Shown: in pieces, positions 1 through 9,860 of the stretch
Layout of the letters: every line of letters begins with the position of its first letter
Position numbering within the stretch: position 1 is the stretch's first letter
Assembly (NCBI GenBank): GCA_029262455.1
Contig: JAJCZJ010000027.1
Location: 1-64,000 of the forward strand
Source: Deltaproteobacteria bacterium
GTDB taxonomy: Bacteria; Desulfobacterota; Binatia; HRBIN30; CADEER01
DNA length: 64,000 nt
Direction of reading: 5' to 3'
The notes under the pieces: model-generated
Seen by the model: only the letters and a program-made list of their open reading frames with translations
Told to the model about the DNA's origin: nothing
The model's database searches: none
Made by a program: the position numbers and the translations under genes

Positions 1-207
1 TCCCTCCCGCTCTATGCTGACGCGGCTCGGCGGCGCCTCTCCCTCCCGCTCTATGCTGACGCGGCTCGGCGGCGCCTCTCCCTCCCGCTCTATGCTGACG
101 CGGCTCGGCGGCGCCTCTCCCTCCCGCTCTATGCTGACGCGGCTCGGCGGCGCCTCTCCCTCCCGCTCTTATGCTGACGCGGCTCGGCGGCGGATCTCCG
201 TCCCGGT
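1..207. repeat. 39-bp tandem repeat, about five copies
   Basis: A 39-bp unit starts at 1, 40, 79, 118 and 157. The first four copies are identical; the fifth carries a one-base T insertion and decays after about 192. Because 39 is a multiple of three, one plus-strand frame stays open and repeats a 13-residue unit (MLTRLGGASPSRS), but there is no recognisable domain, and the single-base insertion changes the frame. I regard it as a non-coding minisatellite that may continue left of the window. Confidence 0.9.
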
Positions 208-272
208 ATTCGGCTGCTCCCGCCCGCTTCGATCAAAGTGACCCTCTACCCGGGGGGAGGACCTCAACAACC

Positions 273-1040
273 TCACTTCGTGATCTGAGTCACCATCCAC
301 GAGACGATCTCGCGCAGGAGAGCGGCTCGCTGGTCGGGATCTGAGAATCGATGATCGGCTCCGTCGTAGAGTCGGACTTCTGCCGGGCCCGCTGCCACAT
401 CGGCGAGCGCTTGGGCGTCGTCGACCGGTACGATCTGATCGGCGGTGCCGTGGGTCAGGAGCAGCGGTCGGTCGACGCGGGGCATTGCTGCCGGCACGTC
501 GAGCCGCTCGACGTCGTCGAGGAAGGCGGAGCCGACACGAGTTCCGAACAGGTCATAGGCCCCCTCGTTTCTCCACTGTGCGCGTTCGGCCTCCGACAGC
601 GCCCGGGCGCGTCGGCCCGGATACGCCACCGCGGCAATGGTCGCGATCGCGGCGATGCCCGGTTGCTCGGCTGCGAAGAGTAGCGACACAGTTCCTCCGA
701 GCGACGAGCCGATGATCCCGATCGGCCCGGTAACTCGTTGGCGCACGAAGGTCCAGGCACCGGCCAGATCCTCGACTTCACCACTGACCGTGATGTCCTC
801 GAAGTTGCCCTCGGATTCGCCTACGAACGAAAAGTCGAAACGCAGGACATCGACGCCGGCCGTCGCCAGCATGTCGGCCAGCGCCACCGACTTGTCCCCT
901 TCCTTACAGGACTCCATCCCGTGACAGATGATCACCGCCCGGTCTGCGCCAGCGGAGTGCCAACATCCCACAAGCTCTGCTGCGCTGCGGCTTCGGAACA
1001 CCACTCGTTGCCACTCTTCTGCGACCTCTTGGCCTTGCAT
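273..1040 (-). CDS. Alpha/beta hydrolase (serine hydrolase / acyl esterase type)
   Basis: The roughly 255-residue single-domain protein has an early oxyanion-type HGME motif, the nucleophile elbow GSSLGG, an acid residue in the THGTADQIVP strand end and the catalytic His in DGADHRF, so the Ser-Asp-His triad is complete. It has no signal peptide and is probably cytoplasmic; the substrate cannot be told. I chose the ATG at 1040, with GGAG about 10 bases upstream, over an in-frame TTG at 1055. It is divergent from xerC, and the 92-bp gap must hold both promoters. Confidence 0.8.
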   Translation of the reverse strand: MQGQEVAEEWQRVVFRSRSAAELVGCWHSAGADRAVIICHGMESCKEGDKSVALADMLATAGVDVLRFDFSFVGESEGNFEDITVSGEVEDLAGAWTFVRQRVTGPIGIIGSSLGGTVSLLFAAEQPGIAAIATIAAVAYPGRRARALSEAERAQWRNEGAYDLFGTRVGSAFLDDVERLDVPAAMPRVDRPLLLTHGTADQIVPVDDAQALADVAAGPAEVRLYDGADHRFSDPDQRAALLREIVSWMVTQITK

Positions 1041-1132
1041 CGCTACGGTCTCCAACTCGGACTACTTTTTTGCTAAATATAGCTGCGATCGAGCAGCGAA
1101 TCGATCAATGAATTGGGGAGGTTGCGGAAGCG

Positions 1133-2044
1133 ATGGCCAAACTGGCGAAGGAAATCGACCAATTTCTCTATCTCTTGGAGGTCGAGGAGAACATTTCTCC
1201 CAATACTTTGCGTGCGTACGGGAGCGATCTCAAGCAGTTGCTCGCGTTTGCCAGTGAGCGAAACGGATGTGAACCCAGCGATATCGAGTGCAGCGTGCTC
1301 GATCAAACACTCGTCCGCGGACTACTCGTACAAATGCTGGGGACGACTTCTGCTGCTTCGGTAGCCCGCAAGATCTCGGCGATTCGCCGCTTCGGGCGCC
1401 ATCTGATTCGCAACGAAATCCTCGTGGCTGACCCTTGCGCCGGGGTGACGGCGCCCAAGCAGGAGAAGAAGCTTCCCAACCATCTGACCGTGGACGACCT
1501 GTTCCGCCTGCTCGAAGCGCCGGACGTCAGCAAGGCGGCTGGTCAGCGCGACCGTGCGATCTTGGAGGTGATCTACTCGTGTGGTCTGCGCGTCAGCGAA
1601 GTCGTCGGCCTCAACTGGGATGATCTCGATGAGCAGGTCGAAGTCGTCCGGGTGCGCGGCAAGGGGCGCAAGGAGCGAATCGTCCCGATCGGCAAAGCCG
1701 CCCTCGATGCGGTGAGTGCCTATCGCGAGCGACGCGCCGAAGTGTGCAAGCGCGGCGTCAAAGACGACAACGCAATCTTCCTCAACAATCGCGGTGGACG
1801 GTTGACGACGCGTTCGGTAGCGAGAGCCGTGGACCAATACACAATCGAATCGGGCATCGCTTCAAAGATCAGCCCCCACGCCCTCCGCCACAGCTTCGCT
1901 ACGCACTTGCTCGGTGCCGGCGCCGACCTGCGTGCGATTCAGGAGCTGCTCGGCCACGCGTCGTTGTCGACGACGCAGAAATATACGCACGTGAATTTGG
2001 ATCAGCTGATGGAGACGTATGACAAGGCGCATCCGCGCGCGTAG
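1133..2044 (+). CDS. xerC: Tyrosine recombinase XerC
   Basis: This is a 303-residue site-specific recombinase of the XerC/XerD family, which resolves chromosome dimers at dif. It has an N-terminal SAM-like core-binding domain (about 1-90) and a C-terminal catalytic domain (about 115-300). Catalytic residues are visible: R153 (CGLRVSEV), a Lys in GKGRKERIVP, H249 and R252 (HALRHSF), H275 (LLGHASLS) and the nucleophile Y284 (TQKYTHV). I favour XerC over XerD because hslVU lies next door, as in the known xerC(codV)-hslV-hslU order. A GGGAGG precedes the ATG by about 12 bases. Confidence 0.9.
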   Translation: MAKLAKEIDQFLYLLEVEENISPNTLRAYGSDLKQLLAFASERNGCEPSDIECSVLDQTLVRGLLVQMLGTTSAASVARKISAIRRFGRHLIRNEILVADPCAGVTAPKQEKKLPNHLTVDDLFRLLEAPDVSKAAGQRDRAILEVIYSCGLRVSEVVGLNWDDLDEQVEVVRVRGKGRKERIVPIGKAALDAVSAYRERRAEVCKRGVKDDNAIFLNNRGGRLTTRSVARAVDQYTIESGIASKISPHALRHSFATHLLGAGADLRAIQELLGHASLSTTQKYTHVNLDQLMETYDKAHPRA

Positions 2045-2062
2045 AAACCTTTTCCCATGGAG

Positions 2063-3532
2063 TCAGTCCGCCGCTCTCTTTCGCTCGCGGATGGCGAAGT
2101 CTTCTTCGGGCGAGAACACCAACTGGTGCCGGCCGAATACCTGGAAGTAGAGCAGCCCGAGCGCATACCAGACCGCCGCGCCGACCACCACCTTCTGATA
2201 CACCGGGTCGACGACGAAGAGCGCGACCAACGTGACCCCTGCGATGACTCCGGCGACGACAGCGCCCGGAATCCCCAAGCGGCTGCGATACGGTCGCTCC
2301 ATCTTGGGCAAGCGGAGGCGCAGCAGGACGAACGACGCCATCTGCAAGATGTAGGAGATGACCGCTCCGAACACGGCGAGATTGAGAAGCACGGCGCCGA
2401 CCGGATGCTCCGGCCCGAGGGTATGAATAACCAGCGCCACGCCGTAGCCGAGCACGGCACCAGCGATCAGAGCGGCGTGCGGTGTTTCGCGTTGCGCGCC
2501 GGTGTATGACAACCAGCGCGGGAAATAGCCGGCGCGCGACAGCGAATAAATCTGCCGACCGTACGCAAAGACGATGCTGTGAAAGCTCGCCACCAACCCT
2601 GCGACGGCAATCAACGCCAGCGCTCGGGTTCCCATGCCGGCGCCGAAGATGGTGCGGAAACCATCGAACAACGGCTCCTCCGATTGGCCGAGGGCGGCCG
2701 CTCCTGGGGCAATGGAGGTATTCAAGATCAGAGTCAGGAACGCCGCCACGACCAACGTCAGAAACCCGAGAAGGATGCCTCGCGGCAGGTCGCGGCGCGG
2801 GTCGTGTGATTCCTCAGCGGCGAGCGGGAGCTGCTCGATGGCCAGGTAGAACCAAATCGCAAATGGCAGCGCCGCAAGAACACCCGAGACGCCCATTGGC
2901 AACCAGCGGCTGTTGCCGGGCTGTGGCACGATGTCCAAGGCGAAGCGTTCGACATCGACATGAGCGAGAGCACCGACCCAGAACACGACCAAGATTCCGA
3001 GAGCGAGTAAGGTAATGGCGACCGTAAAGCGAAAGCTGGCCTCGACGCCGATGATGTTGAGTCCGACGAACATCACATAAGCCGCGAGCCACCAAAGCGG
3101 CGCCCACGAATCCGGCGTTCCGAAAATGGCGCCGAGATATCCGCCGATGCCCACGACAATGACGGCGGGCGTCAGGACGTACTCCATGTTCTCGGCAAGG
3201 CCGGTAATGTAAGCACCCCACGGTCCCATCGCCGAACGCGCAAACGAATAGGCGCCGCCGGTATGCGGCAGGGCCGCCGACATCTCTGCGATCGAAAAGC
3301 ACAGCCCGGCGTACATTACCGTGATGATGACCGTGGCAATGAATAATCCGCCAAAACCGCCGGCGGCGAGGCCGAAATTCCAGCCAAAGAAATCCCCGGA
3401 AATGACCGCCCCAACCCCCAGCGCCCACAGCGAACCTACCCCGGCATAGCGGCGCAGCGTGCGGGACTCGAAATACTCATCGCCGACGCGTTCGTACTCG
3501 ACGCCTTGCCCCTCACCATTTGGTCCAGTCAC
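2063..3532 (-). CDS. APC-family amino acid/amine permease, ethanolamine-permease type
   Basis: The 489-residue inner-membrane transporter has about 12 predicted hydrophobic segments. The first segments carry the APC signature ([18 protein letters not shown]), closely resembling the ethanolamine permease subfamily. The GTG start at 3532 is preceded by GGGAG. No ethanolamine ammonia-lyase genes are nearby, so the substrate (ethanolamine or an amino acid) is unproven. It sits on the opposite strand between xerC and hslV, breaking an otherwise common gene order, and converges on xerC with 18 bp between stops. Confidence 0.8.
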   Translation of the reverse strand: MTGPNGEGQGVEYERVGDEYFESRTLRRYAGVGSLWALGVGAVISGDFFGWNFGLAAGGFGGLFIATVIITVMYAGLCFSIAEMSAALPHTGGAYSFARSAMGPWGAYITGLAENMEYVLTPAVIVVGIGGYLGAIFGTPDSWAPLWWLAAYVMFVGLNIIGVEASFRFTVAITLLALGILVVFWVGALAHVDVERFALDIVPQPGNSRWLPMGVSGVLAALPFAIWFYLAIEQLPLAAEESHDPRRDLPRGILLGFLTLVVAAFLTLILNTSIAPGAAALGQSEEPLFDGFRTIFGAGMGTRALALIAVAGLVASFHSIVFAYGRQIYSLSRAGYFPRWLSYTGAQRETPHAALIAGAVLGYGVALVIHTLGPEHPVGAVLLNLAVFGAVISYILQMASFVLLRLRLPKMERPYRSRLGIPGAVVAGVIAGVTLVALFVVDPVYQKVVVGAAVWYALGLLYFQVFGRHQLVFSPEEDFAIRERKRAAD

Positions 3533-3673
3533 ACAACTCCCCCGGTAGACTCAGCGCACCATAACAATTGCAGCCACTGCGATCGAAGCGCCGGGCCATG
3601 GGCCACCGGGGCCGTCCCCTTGGAGGCCCGCTTGCCTATGCTGGACCCCAGGCGCATGGTAGCCAACTTTGAG

Positions 3674-4225
3674 ATGAAACGACGCGAAACACAGATCAAG
3701 GTACGCAGCACCACCGTCTTGGCGCTACGGCACAAAGGCAAAGTCGTCATGGCCGGCGACGGCCAGGTTTCGATGGGGAGCACCGTCATGAAGCACGGCG
3801 CCCGCAAGGTACGCCGCATACACGGTGACAAGATACTCGCAGGATTTGCGGGAGCTACAGCCGATGCCTTCACCCTTTTCGACAAATTTGAGGGTAAGTT
3901 GCAGGAACATAACGGAAATCTCCTGCGGGCGGCTGTCGAACTGAGCAAGGACTGGCGCACCGATCGGGTCCTGCGCCGCCTCGAGGCCCTGCTGGTGACG
4001 GCGAGCCAAGACACCATCCTCGTGCTGAGCGGGAGCGGCGATGTCATCGAGCCGGATCAGGACGCGATCGCCATCGGCTCGGGCGGCAACTTCGCCCTCG
4101 CCTCGGCCCGCGCTCTGATCGCTCACACCGACATGAGCGCCCGCGAAATCGCCGAGGAGTCCATGAAGATCGCCGCCTCTCTCTGTGTCTATACAAACGA
4201 CCAGCTGGTCATCGAAGAGCTTTGA
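3674..4225 (+). CDS. hslV: ATP-dependent protease subunit HslV
   Basis: HslV is the N-terminal-threonine peptidase of the HslVU (ClpQY) protease, a cytoplasmic proteasome-like complex. The mature active site begins at the [11 protein letters not shown] stretch, leaving a propeptide of about 12 residues from the ATG at 3674. Upstream in-frame starts (3656, 3638) would lengthen it unusually. Conserved blocks include [29 protein letters not shown] and IGSGGNFA; the sequence is closer to Bacillus ClpQ-type HslV than to E. coli. hslU begins 4 bp after its stop, so they are co-translated. Confidence 0.95.
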   Translation: MKRRETQIKVRSTTVLALRHKGKVVMAGDGQVSMGSTVMKHGARKVRRIHGDKILAGFAGATADAFTLFDKFEGKLQEHNGNLLRAAVELSKDWRTDRVLRRLEALLVTASQDTILVLSGSGDVIEPDQDAIAIGSGGNFALASARALIAHTDMSAREIAEESMKIAASLCVYTNDQLVIEEL

Positions 4226-4229
4226 TCAG

Positions 4230-5573
4230 ATGTCTCAGATGACGCCCCGCGAGATCGTCTCCGAGCTCGATCGTTTCATCGTCGGCCAGCGCAACGCCAA
4301 ACGCGCCGTCGCCATCGCCCTGCGCAATCGCTGGCGCCGCCAGCAGGTAGACGAAGGCCTGCGCGACGAGATCGCACCCAAGAACATTATTATGATCGGC
4401 CCGACCGGAGTCGGCAAAACCGAGATCGCTCGGCGCCTGGCCAAGCTCGCACAGGCCCCTTTCGTCAAGGTCGAAGCGACCAAGTTCACCGAGGTCGGCT
4501 ACGTCGGGCGCGACGTCGAATCGATGATTCGCGACCTGATCGAGCAGGGCATCACGATCGTGCGTGAAGAAGAACGGGCCAAAGTCGAGATCCAAGCCCG
4601 CCAACGGGCCGAAGAGCGCATCCTCGACCTTCTGCTTCCGCCGCCATCGACTGCCGCAGAAGCAACGGAGGTCCGTGCCGAGACGAGCGACTCCGACAGC
4701 ACCCGTGAGAAGTTGCGGCGCATGCTGCGCGATGGCCAGCTCGATGAACGGGAAGTCGACCTCGAGACGACGAAGTCGGCGATGCCGATGGTCGAGGTCA
4801 TCACACCGCAGGGCCTCGAAGAGATGGAGTTCAACCTCAAGGACATGTTCTCGAACATGATGCCCAAGCATACCGTCAAACAGTCTCTGCCGGTCAAGGA
4901 CGCGCTCGAAGCTCTCAGCCAAGAAGAAGCCTCCAATCTTCTCGATCAGGACGCCGTGACCCGCGAAGCGGTGCGCCGGGTCGAGCAGAACGGCATCATC
5001 TTCATCGACGAGGTCGACAAGATCACCGCGCGCCAGTCCGCCGGCGGCGCCGACGTGTCACGCGAGGGCGTGCAGCGTGACCTACTGCCAATCGTCGAGG
5101 GCTGCACGGTCAGCACCAAGCACGGCGCCGTGCAAACCGATCATATCTTGTTCATCGCCTCGGGCGCCTTTCACACCAGCAAGCCGTCCGATCTGGCGCC
5201 GGAGTTCCAAGGCCGTTTTCCAACCCGCGTCGAGCTAGAGCCTCTGACCCGGGAGGACTTCGTTCGAATCCTCACCGAGCCCGACAACGCGCTACTGAAA
5301 CAGTACCAGGCATTGCTCGCCACCGAGGGCATCACCCTGCACTTCACCGAGGACTCGATTGCCGAAATCGCCGACGTTGCAGCGCGAGTCAATGAGCGAA
5401 CCGAGAACATCGGAGCCCGCCGTCTTCACACGGTCATGGAACGACTACTTGACCAAATCTCCTTCGACGCGCCAGAGATGCCTCCTACTTCCGTGACCAT
5501 CGACGCAGATGAAGTGCGCAACCGACTCGAGGCTGTCGTAAGTGATGAAGACCTTTCCCGATACATCCTGTAA
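4230..5573 (+). CDS. hslU: HslU ATPase subunit of HslVU protease
   Basis: This is the AAA+ unfoldase that feeds substrates to HslV, about 447 residues, near the usual length. It begins [20 protein letters not shown], typical of the family. Walker A is GPTGVGKTE, the variable I-domain spans roughly residues 110-240, Walker B is [10 protein letters not shown], and the sensor-2 region ([16 protein letters not shown]) lies near the C terminus, which ends in the expected SRYIL tail that docks into HslV. argB starts 12 bp downstream, pointing to transcription with the arginine genes. Confidence 0.96.
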   Translation: MSQMTPREIVSELDRFIVGQRNAKRAVAIALRNRWRRQQVDEGLRDEIAPKNIIMIGPTGVGKTEIARRLAKLAQAPFVKVEATKFTEVGYVGRDVESMIRDLIEQGITIVREEERAKVEIQARQRAEERILDLLLPPPSTAAEATEVRAETSDSDSTREKLRRMLRDGQLDEREVDLETTKSAMPMVEVITPQGLEEMEFNLKDMFSNMMPKHTVKQSLPVKDALEALSQEEASNLLDQDAVTREAVRRVEQNGIIFIDEVDKITARQSAGGADVSREGVQRDLLPIVEGCTVSTKHGAVQTDHILFIASGAFHTSKPSDLAPEFQGRFPTRVELEPLTREDFVRILTEPDNALLKQYQALLATEGITLHFTEDSIAEIADVAARVNERTENIGARRLHTVMERLLDQISFDAPEMPPTSVTIDADEVRNRLEAVVSDEDLSRYIL

Positions 5574-5585
5574 GAAGGCATCCAC

Positions 5586-6485
5586 ATGAGCTCCGCCGAG
5601 ACTGCCAAGGTTCTTTTAGATGCCCTGCCCTACATTCAGCGGTTTCAGGGCAAAACCATCGTCATCAAGTACGGTGGCAATGCGATGGTCGACGAGGCCC
5701 TCAAGGAGAGCTTCGCCCGCGACATCGTCCTCTTGAAGTACACCGGCATGAATCCAGTCATCGTGCACGGCGGCGGCCCGCAGATCGGGACTATGCTCGG
5801 CAAGCTCGGGATCGAGTCGCGTTTCGTCCGTGGCATGCGGGTAACCGACGCGGCGACGATGGAGGTCGTCGAGATGGTTCTCGCGGGCAAGGTCAACAAG
5901 TCGATCGTCAATCTGATCAACCAGCACGGCGGCCGCGCCGTCGGACTGTCGGGCAAGGATGGGAATCTGATCAAAGTGAGAAAGCTCGGCGGCTCAGGCA
6001 AGCGAGCGCCCGAGCCGGCAGAGTCAGAAGATTTGGGGATGGTCGGTGAGGTCGCCGCCATCGATGCTGACGTCATCGAAACCCTCGATCGCAGTGGTTA
6101 CATTCCTGTGATCGCGCCGATCGGAACCGACGGTAGCGGTGCGACCTACAACATCAACGCCGACTTGGTAGCAGCACATGTCGCAGCGGCGCTCGGAGCT
6201 GAAAAGTTGATTCTGCTCACCGATGTTGCCGGGATCCTCGGCGGTGACAAGGTGATCCACCCAACCGTAGACAGCGCCAAAGCCAAGCACTTCATCGAGG
6301 AAGGAATTATCGCCGGCGGAATGATTCCAAAAGTCGAGTGCTGCCTCGAAGCACTGGCCGGCGGCGTTGCAAAGACCCACATCATCGACGGCCGTGTCGA
6401 GCACGCACTCCTGCTCGAGATCTTCACTTCACAGGGCGTCGGTACGCAGGTCGTATCGGACGCGGCCACAGACGAGTCCCGATAG
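5586..6485 (+). CDS. argB: Acetylglutamate kinase
   Basis: ArgB phosphorylates N-acetyl-L-glutamate, the second step of arginine synthesis. The protein is 299 residues, a full-length amino acid kinase fold: KYGGNAM near the N terminus (phosphate-binding Lys), VHGGGPQIG (acetylglutamate site), and [14 protein letters not shown] near the C terminus. The N-terminal extension [20 protein letters not shown] resembles the helix of arginine-inhibited hexameric ArgB proteins, so feedback control by arginine is plausible. It is followed 11 bp later by argD. Confidence 0.96.
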   Translation: MSSAETAKVLLDALPYIQRFQGKTIVIKYGGNAMVDEALKESFARDIVLLKYTGMNPVIVHGGGPQIGTMLGKLGIESRFVRGMRVTDAATMEVVEMVLAGKVNKSIVNLINQHGGRAVGLSGKDGNLIKVRKLGGSGKRAPEPAESEDLGMVGEVAAIDADVIETLDRSGYIPVIAPIGTDGSGATYNINADLVAAHVAAALGAEKLILLTDVAGILGGDKVIHPTVDSAKAKHFIEEGIIAGGMIPKVECCLEALAGGVAKTHIIDGRVEHALLLEIFTSQGVGTQVVSDAATDESR

Positions 6486-6496
6486 AGGTTTCCAAC

Positions 6497-7672
6497 GTGA
6501 ACACAGCCGAAATCAAATCGATCAGCGATCAGTACCTGTTCCCGACCTACACCCGCGCTCCATTGGCGCTGGTGCGTGGCGAAGGAACAAAGGTCTGGGA
6601 TGCTGACGGCCGCGAGTATCTCGATTTCTTTTCGAGCACCGTGGTGACCGTAGTGGGCCATTGCCACCCGGCTCTGGTCGCCGCCGTGGAGGAGCAAGCA
6701 CGCAAACTCTTTCACGTTTCAAATCTGCACTACTGCGAGCCCCAGGCATTACTGGCTCAGCGACTCGTCGAGGCGTCGTTCGCTGATCGCGTCTTCTTGT
6801 GCAACAGCGGCGCCGAAGCGAACGAGGCGGCCATCAAGTTGGCTCGCAAATACGGCCACAGCACCGGCGGAGGGCGCTACGAGATCATCACCGCGCTCGG
6901 TTCCTTTCACGGCCGTACTCTGGCGACGATCGCGGCGACCGGCCAAGAGAAAGTTCGCGTCGGCTTCGAGCCGACGCAAGATGGATTCCGCTACGTCGAG
7001 TACGGCGATATCGGGGCGATCGAGGCCGCGGTGAACGATCGCACGATCGCGATCATGCTTGAGCCGATCCTCGGCGAGAGCGGTGTCGTCGTTCCTCCGG
7101 ATGGATACTTGCGCGAACTCAGAGCGCTGTGTGACCGACTCGATCTGTTGCTCATCCTAGACGAAGTTCAGACTGGAGTTGGCCGAACTGGAGCGATGTT
7201 CGCCTACGAGCACGAGGCAATCGAACCGGACATCATTAGTTTGGCAAAGGGCCTCGGCGGCGGCTTCCCGATCGGCGCGATGTTGGCGCGCAACCCGATT
7301 GCCGGCAGCTTCGACGCCGGTTCGCACGGTTCGACGTTCGGCGGCAACGCTCTTGCGTCCGCCGTCGGGCTCGCTGTTTTGGACACCATCGACAGCGAAG
7401 AACTACTCGAAAATTGCCGCGCGATGGGGCAACGCCTGCGCGACGGCATCGACGCCCTGCCCGGATCGAAGGTCGAATCGACCCGCGGCAAAGGGCTGTT
7501 GATCGCTGCTGTTCTCGATGCTCCCAGTGCGCCCTACGTCGATGCCTGTCGCGAGCTCGGATTGATCGTCAACAGCACTGGCGGCAACGTGATGCGGTTG
7601 GCACCGCCTCTTACGATCACCGCTGACGAAGTCGACAGCGGACTCGAGATTCTCGGTGAGGTATTGCAATGA
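6497..7672 (+). CDS. argD: Acetylornithine aminotransferase
   Basis: ArgD is a class III PLP aminotransferase making N-acetylornithine, and often succinyl-DAP in the lysine route, which matters here because dap genes lie downstream. I chose the GTG at 6497 (VNTAEIKSISDQYLFPTY), with AGAGG 8 bases upstream; about 391 residues fits the family. Features are CNSGAEANEAAIKLARK, ILDEVQTGVGRTG, the PLP lysine in SLAKGLGGGFPIG, and HGSTFGGNALA. Its stop overlaps the argF start (ATGA). Confidence 0.95.
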   Translation: MNTAEIKSISDQYLFPTYTRAPLALVRGEGTKVWDADGREYLDFFSSTVVTVVGHCHPALVAAVEEQARKLFHVSNLHYCEPQALLAQRLVEASFADRVFLCNSGAEANEAAIKLARKYGHSTGGGRYEIITALGSFHGRTLATIAATGQEKVRVGFEPTQDGFRYVEYGDIGAIEAAVNDRTIAIMLEPILGESGVVVPPDGYLRELRALCDRLDLLLILDEVQTGVGRTGAMFAYEHEAIEPDIISLAKGLGGGFPIGAMLARNPIAGSFDAGSHGSTFGGNALASAVGLAVLDTIDSEELLENCRAMGQRLRDGIDALPGSKVESTRGKGLLIAAVLDAPSAPYVDACRELGLIVNSTGGNVMRLAPPLTITADEVDSGLEILGEVLQ

Positions 7673-8592
7673 AGCGTGACTTTTTGGCCCTGGCAGACTT
7701 CGCGACAGCGGAGCTCATCGAGATTCTCGATCTCGGCGCGCAGCTCAAACGCGAGCTGAAGTCGGGTCAGCGCACTACGCTGCTAGCCGGCAAGACGCTG
7801 GCGATGATCTTCGAGAAGCCAAGCCTGCGCACGCGGGTCACCTTCCAAGTCGGCATGACCCAGCTTGGCGGCTACGCGGTCTATCTGACTCCGGCTGACA
7901 TTCGCCTTGGCGAACGCGAGTCGGTTGCCGACATTGCACGCAACCTGGACCGCCTCGTGGATTTCATCATGGCCAGAACGATGCGCCACGAGTCGCAACT
8001 CGAGCTGGCTCGCTACGCGAGCGCACCGGTCATCAATGGACTCTCCGACCTGCTGCACCCCTGCCAGGTGCTGAGCGATTGCTTCACGGTGCGCGAACGC
8101 CGCGGTGCGCTCGACAACCAGAAGGTCGCCTTCCTCGGCGACGGCAACAATATGGCCAACTCTTGGATCAGTGCCGCGGCGCGTTTCGGCTTCCATTTCG
8201 CTCTCGCCTGCCCCAAGGGGTACGAACCCAACGCCGCGATCCTCGCTGCGGCGCGGGCCGATGGGGCACAAGTCACGGTTACGCACGATCCAGCCGAGGC
8301 CCTTGCTGAGGCCGACATCGCCTACACCGACGTCTGGGCTAGCATGGGACAAGAGGACGAAGCTGAAGAACGCAAAGAAATTTTCGCGCCGTTCCAGCTC
8401 AACACCGCGGCCATGAAGAAGGCCAAGAAAGACGCACTGGTCATGCACTGCCTCCCTGCACACCGCGGCGAAGAAGTGACCGACGAAATCATCGAGGGAC
8501 CGGCATCGATCGTATTTGATCAAGCTGAGAACCGGTTGCACGTACAAAAAGCCGTTCTCGTCTGGCTCAACAACCAAATGACGCGAGGCTAG
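7669..8592 (+). CDS. argF: Ornithine carbamoyltransferase
   Basis: ArgF converts ornithine and carbamoyl phosphate to citrulline. The 307-residue protein has the carbamoyl phosphate loop EKPSLRTRVTF (SLRTR in place of the usual STRT), HPCQVLSDCFTV, the DGNNMANSW ornithine-domain motif and the catalytic HCLPAHRGEEVT. All expected motifs are intact. It overlaps argD by 4 bp and is followed by a 51-bp gap before argG. Confidence 0.95.
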   Translation: MKRDFLALADFATAELIEILDLGAQLKRELKSGQRTTLLAGKTLAMIFEKPSLRTRVTFQVGMTQLGGYAVYLTPADIRLGERESVADIARNLDRLVDFIMARTMRHESQLELARYASAPVINGLSDLLHPCQVLSDCFTVRERRGALDNQKVAFLGDGNNMANSWISAAARFGFHFALACPKGYEPNAAILAAARADGAQVTVTHDPAEALAEADIAYTDVWASMGQEDEAEERKEIFAPFQLNTAAMKKAKKDALVMHCLPAHRGEEVTDEIIEGPASIVFDQAENRLHVQKAVLVWLNNQMTRG

Positions 8593-8643
8593 AGCGAAGC
8601 GAGACCAGCGGCGCGCGCAGCGCACACGAGGGATTAACCCACA

Positions 8644-9852
8644 ATGAACAAACCCAACAAGATTGTCTTAGCTTACTCCGGCGGACTCGACACGTCCGTC
8701 ATCCTCGCGTGGTTGATCGAGACCTACGAAGCACCGGTGGTGGCGTTTTGCGCCGACTTGGGCCAGGGCGAGGAGTTGGACCCGGTCGACGGCAAAGCCC
8801 GCGCCGGTGGCGCTTGCGCGGTGTATATCGATGACCTGCGAGAAGAGTTCGTGCGCGACTTCGTGTTTCCGGTATTTCGAGCCAGCGCGGTTTACGAGCA
8901 CACCTACTTGCTCGGGACTTCGATTGCGCGACCGCTGATCGCCAAGCGACAGATCGAGATCGCCCGCAAAGAAGGAGCCGACGCCGTCTCGCACGGTGCG
9001 ACCGGAAAAGGCAACGACCAGGTCCGCTTCGAGCTTGCCTTCTATGCTCTACAGCCAGACGTCCAAGTGATCGCGCCGTGGCGCACTTGGGACCTCAACT
9101 CGCGCACCAAGCTGATCGAGTACGCCGAGAGCAAGGGAATCCCCGTACCGGTGACTCGAGAGAAGCCCTACAGCATGGACCGCAATCTCCTGCACATCTC
9201 TTTCGAGGGCGGAATCCTCGAAGATCCCTGGCAGGAGCCGTACGAGGACATGTTCATGCTTTCGGTATCTCCGGAAAAGGCGCCGGACAAACCCGAGTAC
9301 ATCGAGATCGACTTTCAGGGCGGCGACCCGGTACGGATCGACGGTGAGGAGCTGTCTCCGGCGAACCTGTTGGCTCGTCTCAACGAAGTCGGCGGCAAAC
9401 ACGGCATCGGCCGCGTCGACTTGGTAGAGAACCGTTTCGTGGGCATGAAATCGCGCGGCGTGTACGAAACGCCTGGTGGAACGATATGGCACGCCGCCCA
9501 CCGCGGCCTCGAGTCGCTGACGTTGGACCGCGAGGTCATGCACCTACGCGATTCGATGATGCCACGCTACGCCGAGATGGTGTACTACGGCTACTGGTTC
9601 GCTCCCGAGCGAGAGATGCTGCAGGCGGCCATCGACGAGAGCCAAAAAGTCGTCAACGGCACCGTGCGCATGAAGCTCTACAAAGGCAGCGCGAGCGTCG
9701 TCGGGCGCAAATCTGATCAGTCCCTGTACAATCCCGAAGTCGCGACGTTCGAGGAGGACGAAGTGTACCGGCAGTCCGACGCCGAGGGCTTCATCCGTCT
9801 CAACGCCCTGCGTCTGCGCATCCGCGCCACGGTTGCCGGGCAAGGTTCGTAA
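8644..9852 (+). CDS. argG: Argininosuccinate synthase
   Basis: ArgG ligates citrulline and aspartate using ATP. At 402 residues it is the normal length for the type I family. The PP-loop [11 protein letters not shown] lies at residues 9-19, [15 protein letters not shown] is the citrulline/aspartate-binding stretch, and [12 protein letters not shown] precedes the synthetase domain. The ATG at 8644 begins a canonical N terminus ([13 protein letters not shown]). argH starts 8 bp after the stop. Confidence 0.96.
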   Translation: MNKPNKIVLAYSGGLDTSVILAWLIETYEAPVVAFCADLGQGEELDPVDGKARAGGACAVYIDDLREEFVRDFVFPVFRASAVYEHTYLLGTSIARPLIAKRQIEIARKEGADAVSHGATGKGNDQVRFELAFYALQPDVQVIAPWRTWDLNSRTKLIEYAESKGIPVPVTREKPYSMDRNLLHISFEGGILEDPWQEPYEDMFMLSVSPEKAPDKPEYIEIDFQGGDPVRIDGEELSPANLLARLNEVGGKHGIGRVDLVENRFVGMKSRGVYETPGGTIWHAAHRGLESLTLDREVMHLRDSMMPRYAEMVYYGYWFAPEREMLQAAIDESQKVVNGTVRMKLYKGSASVVGRKSDQSLYNPEVATFEEDEVYRQSDAEGFIRLNALRLRIRATVAGQGS

Positions 9853-9860
9853 GACAGTCC

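Noticed and set aside
14-241. 75-residue frame across the 39-bp repeats as a repeat protein
   Set aside because: The frame exists only because the unit length is a multiple of three; there is no ribosome-binding site, and the fifth copy's indel scrambles it.
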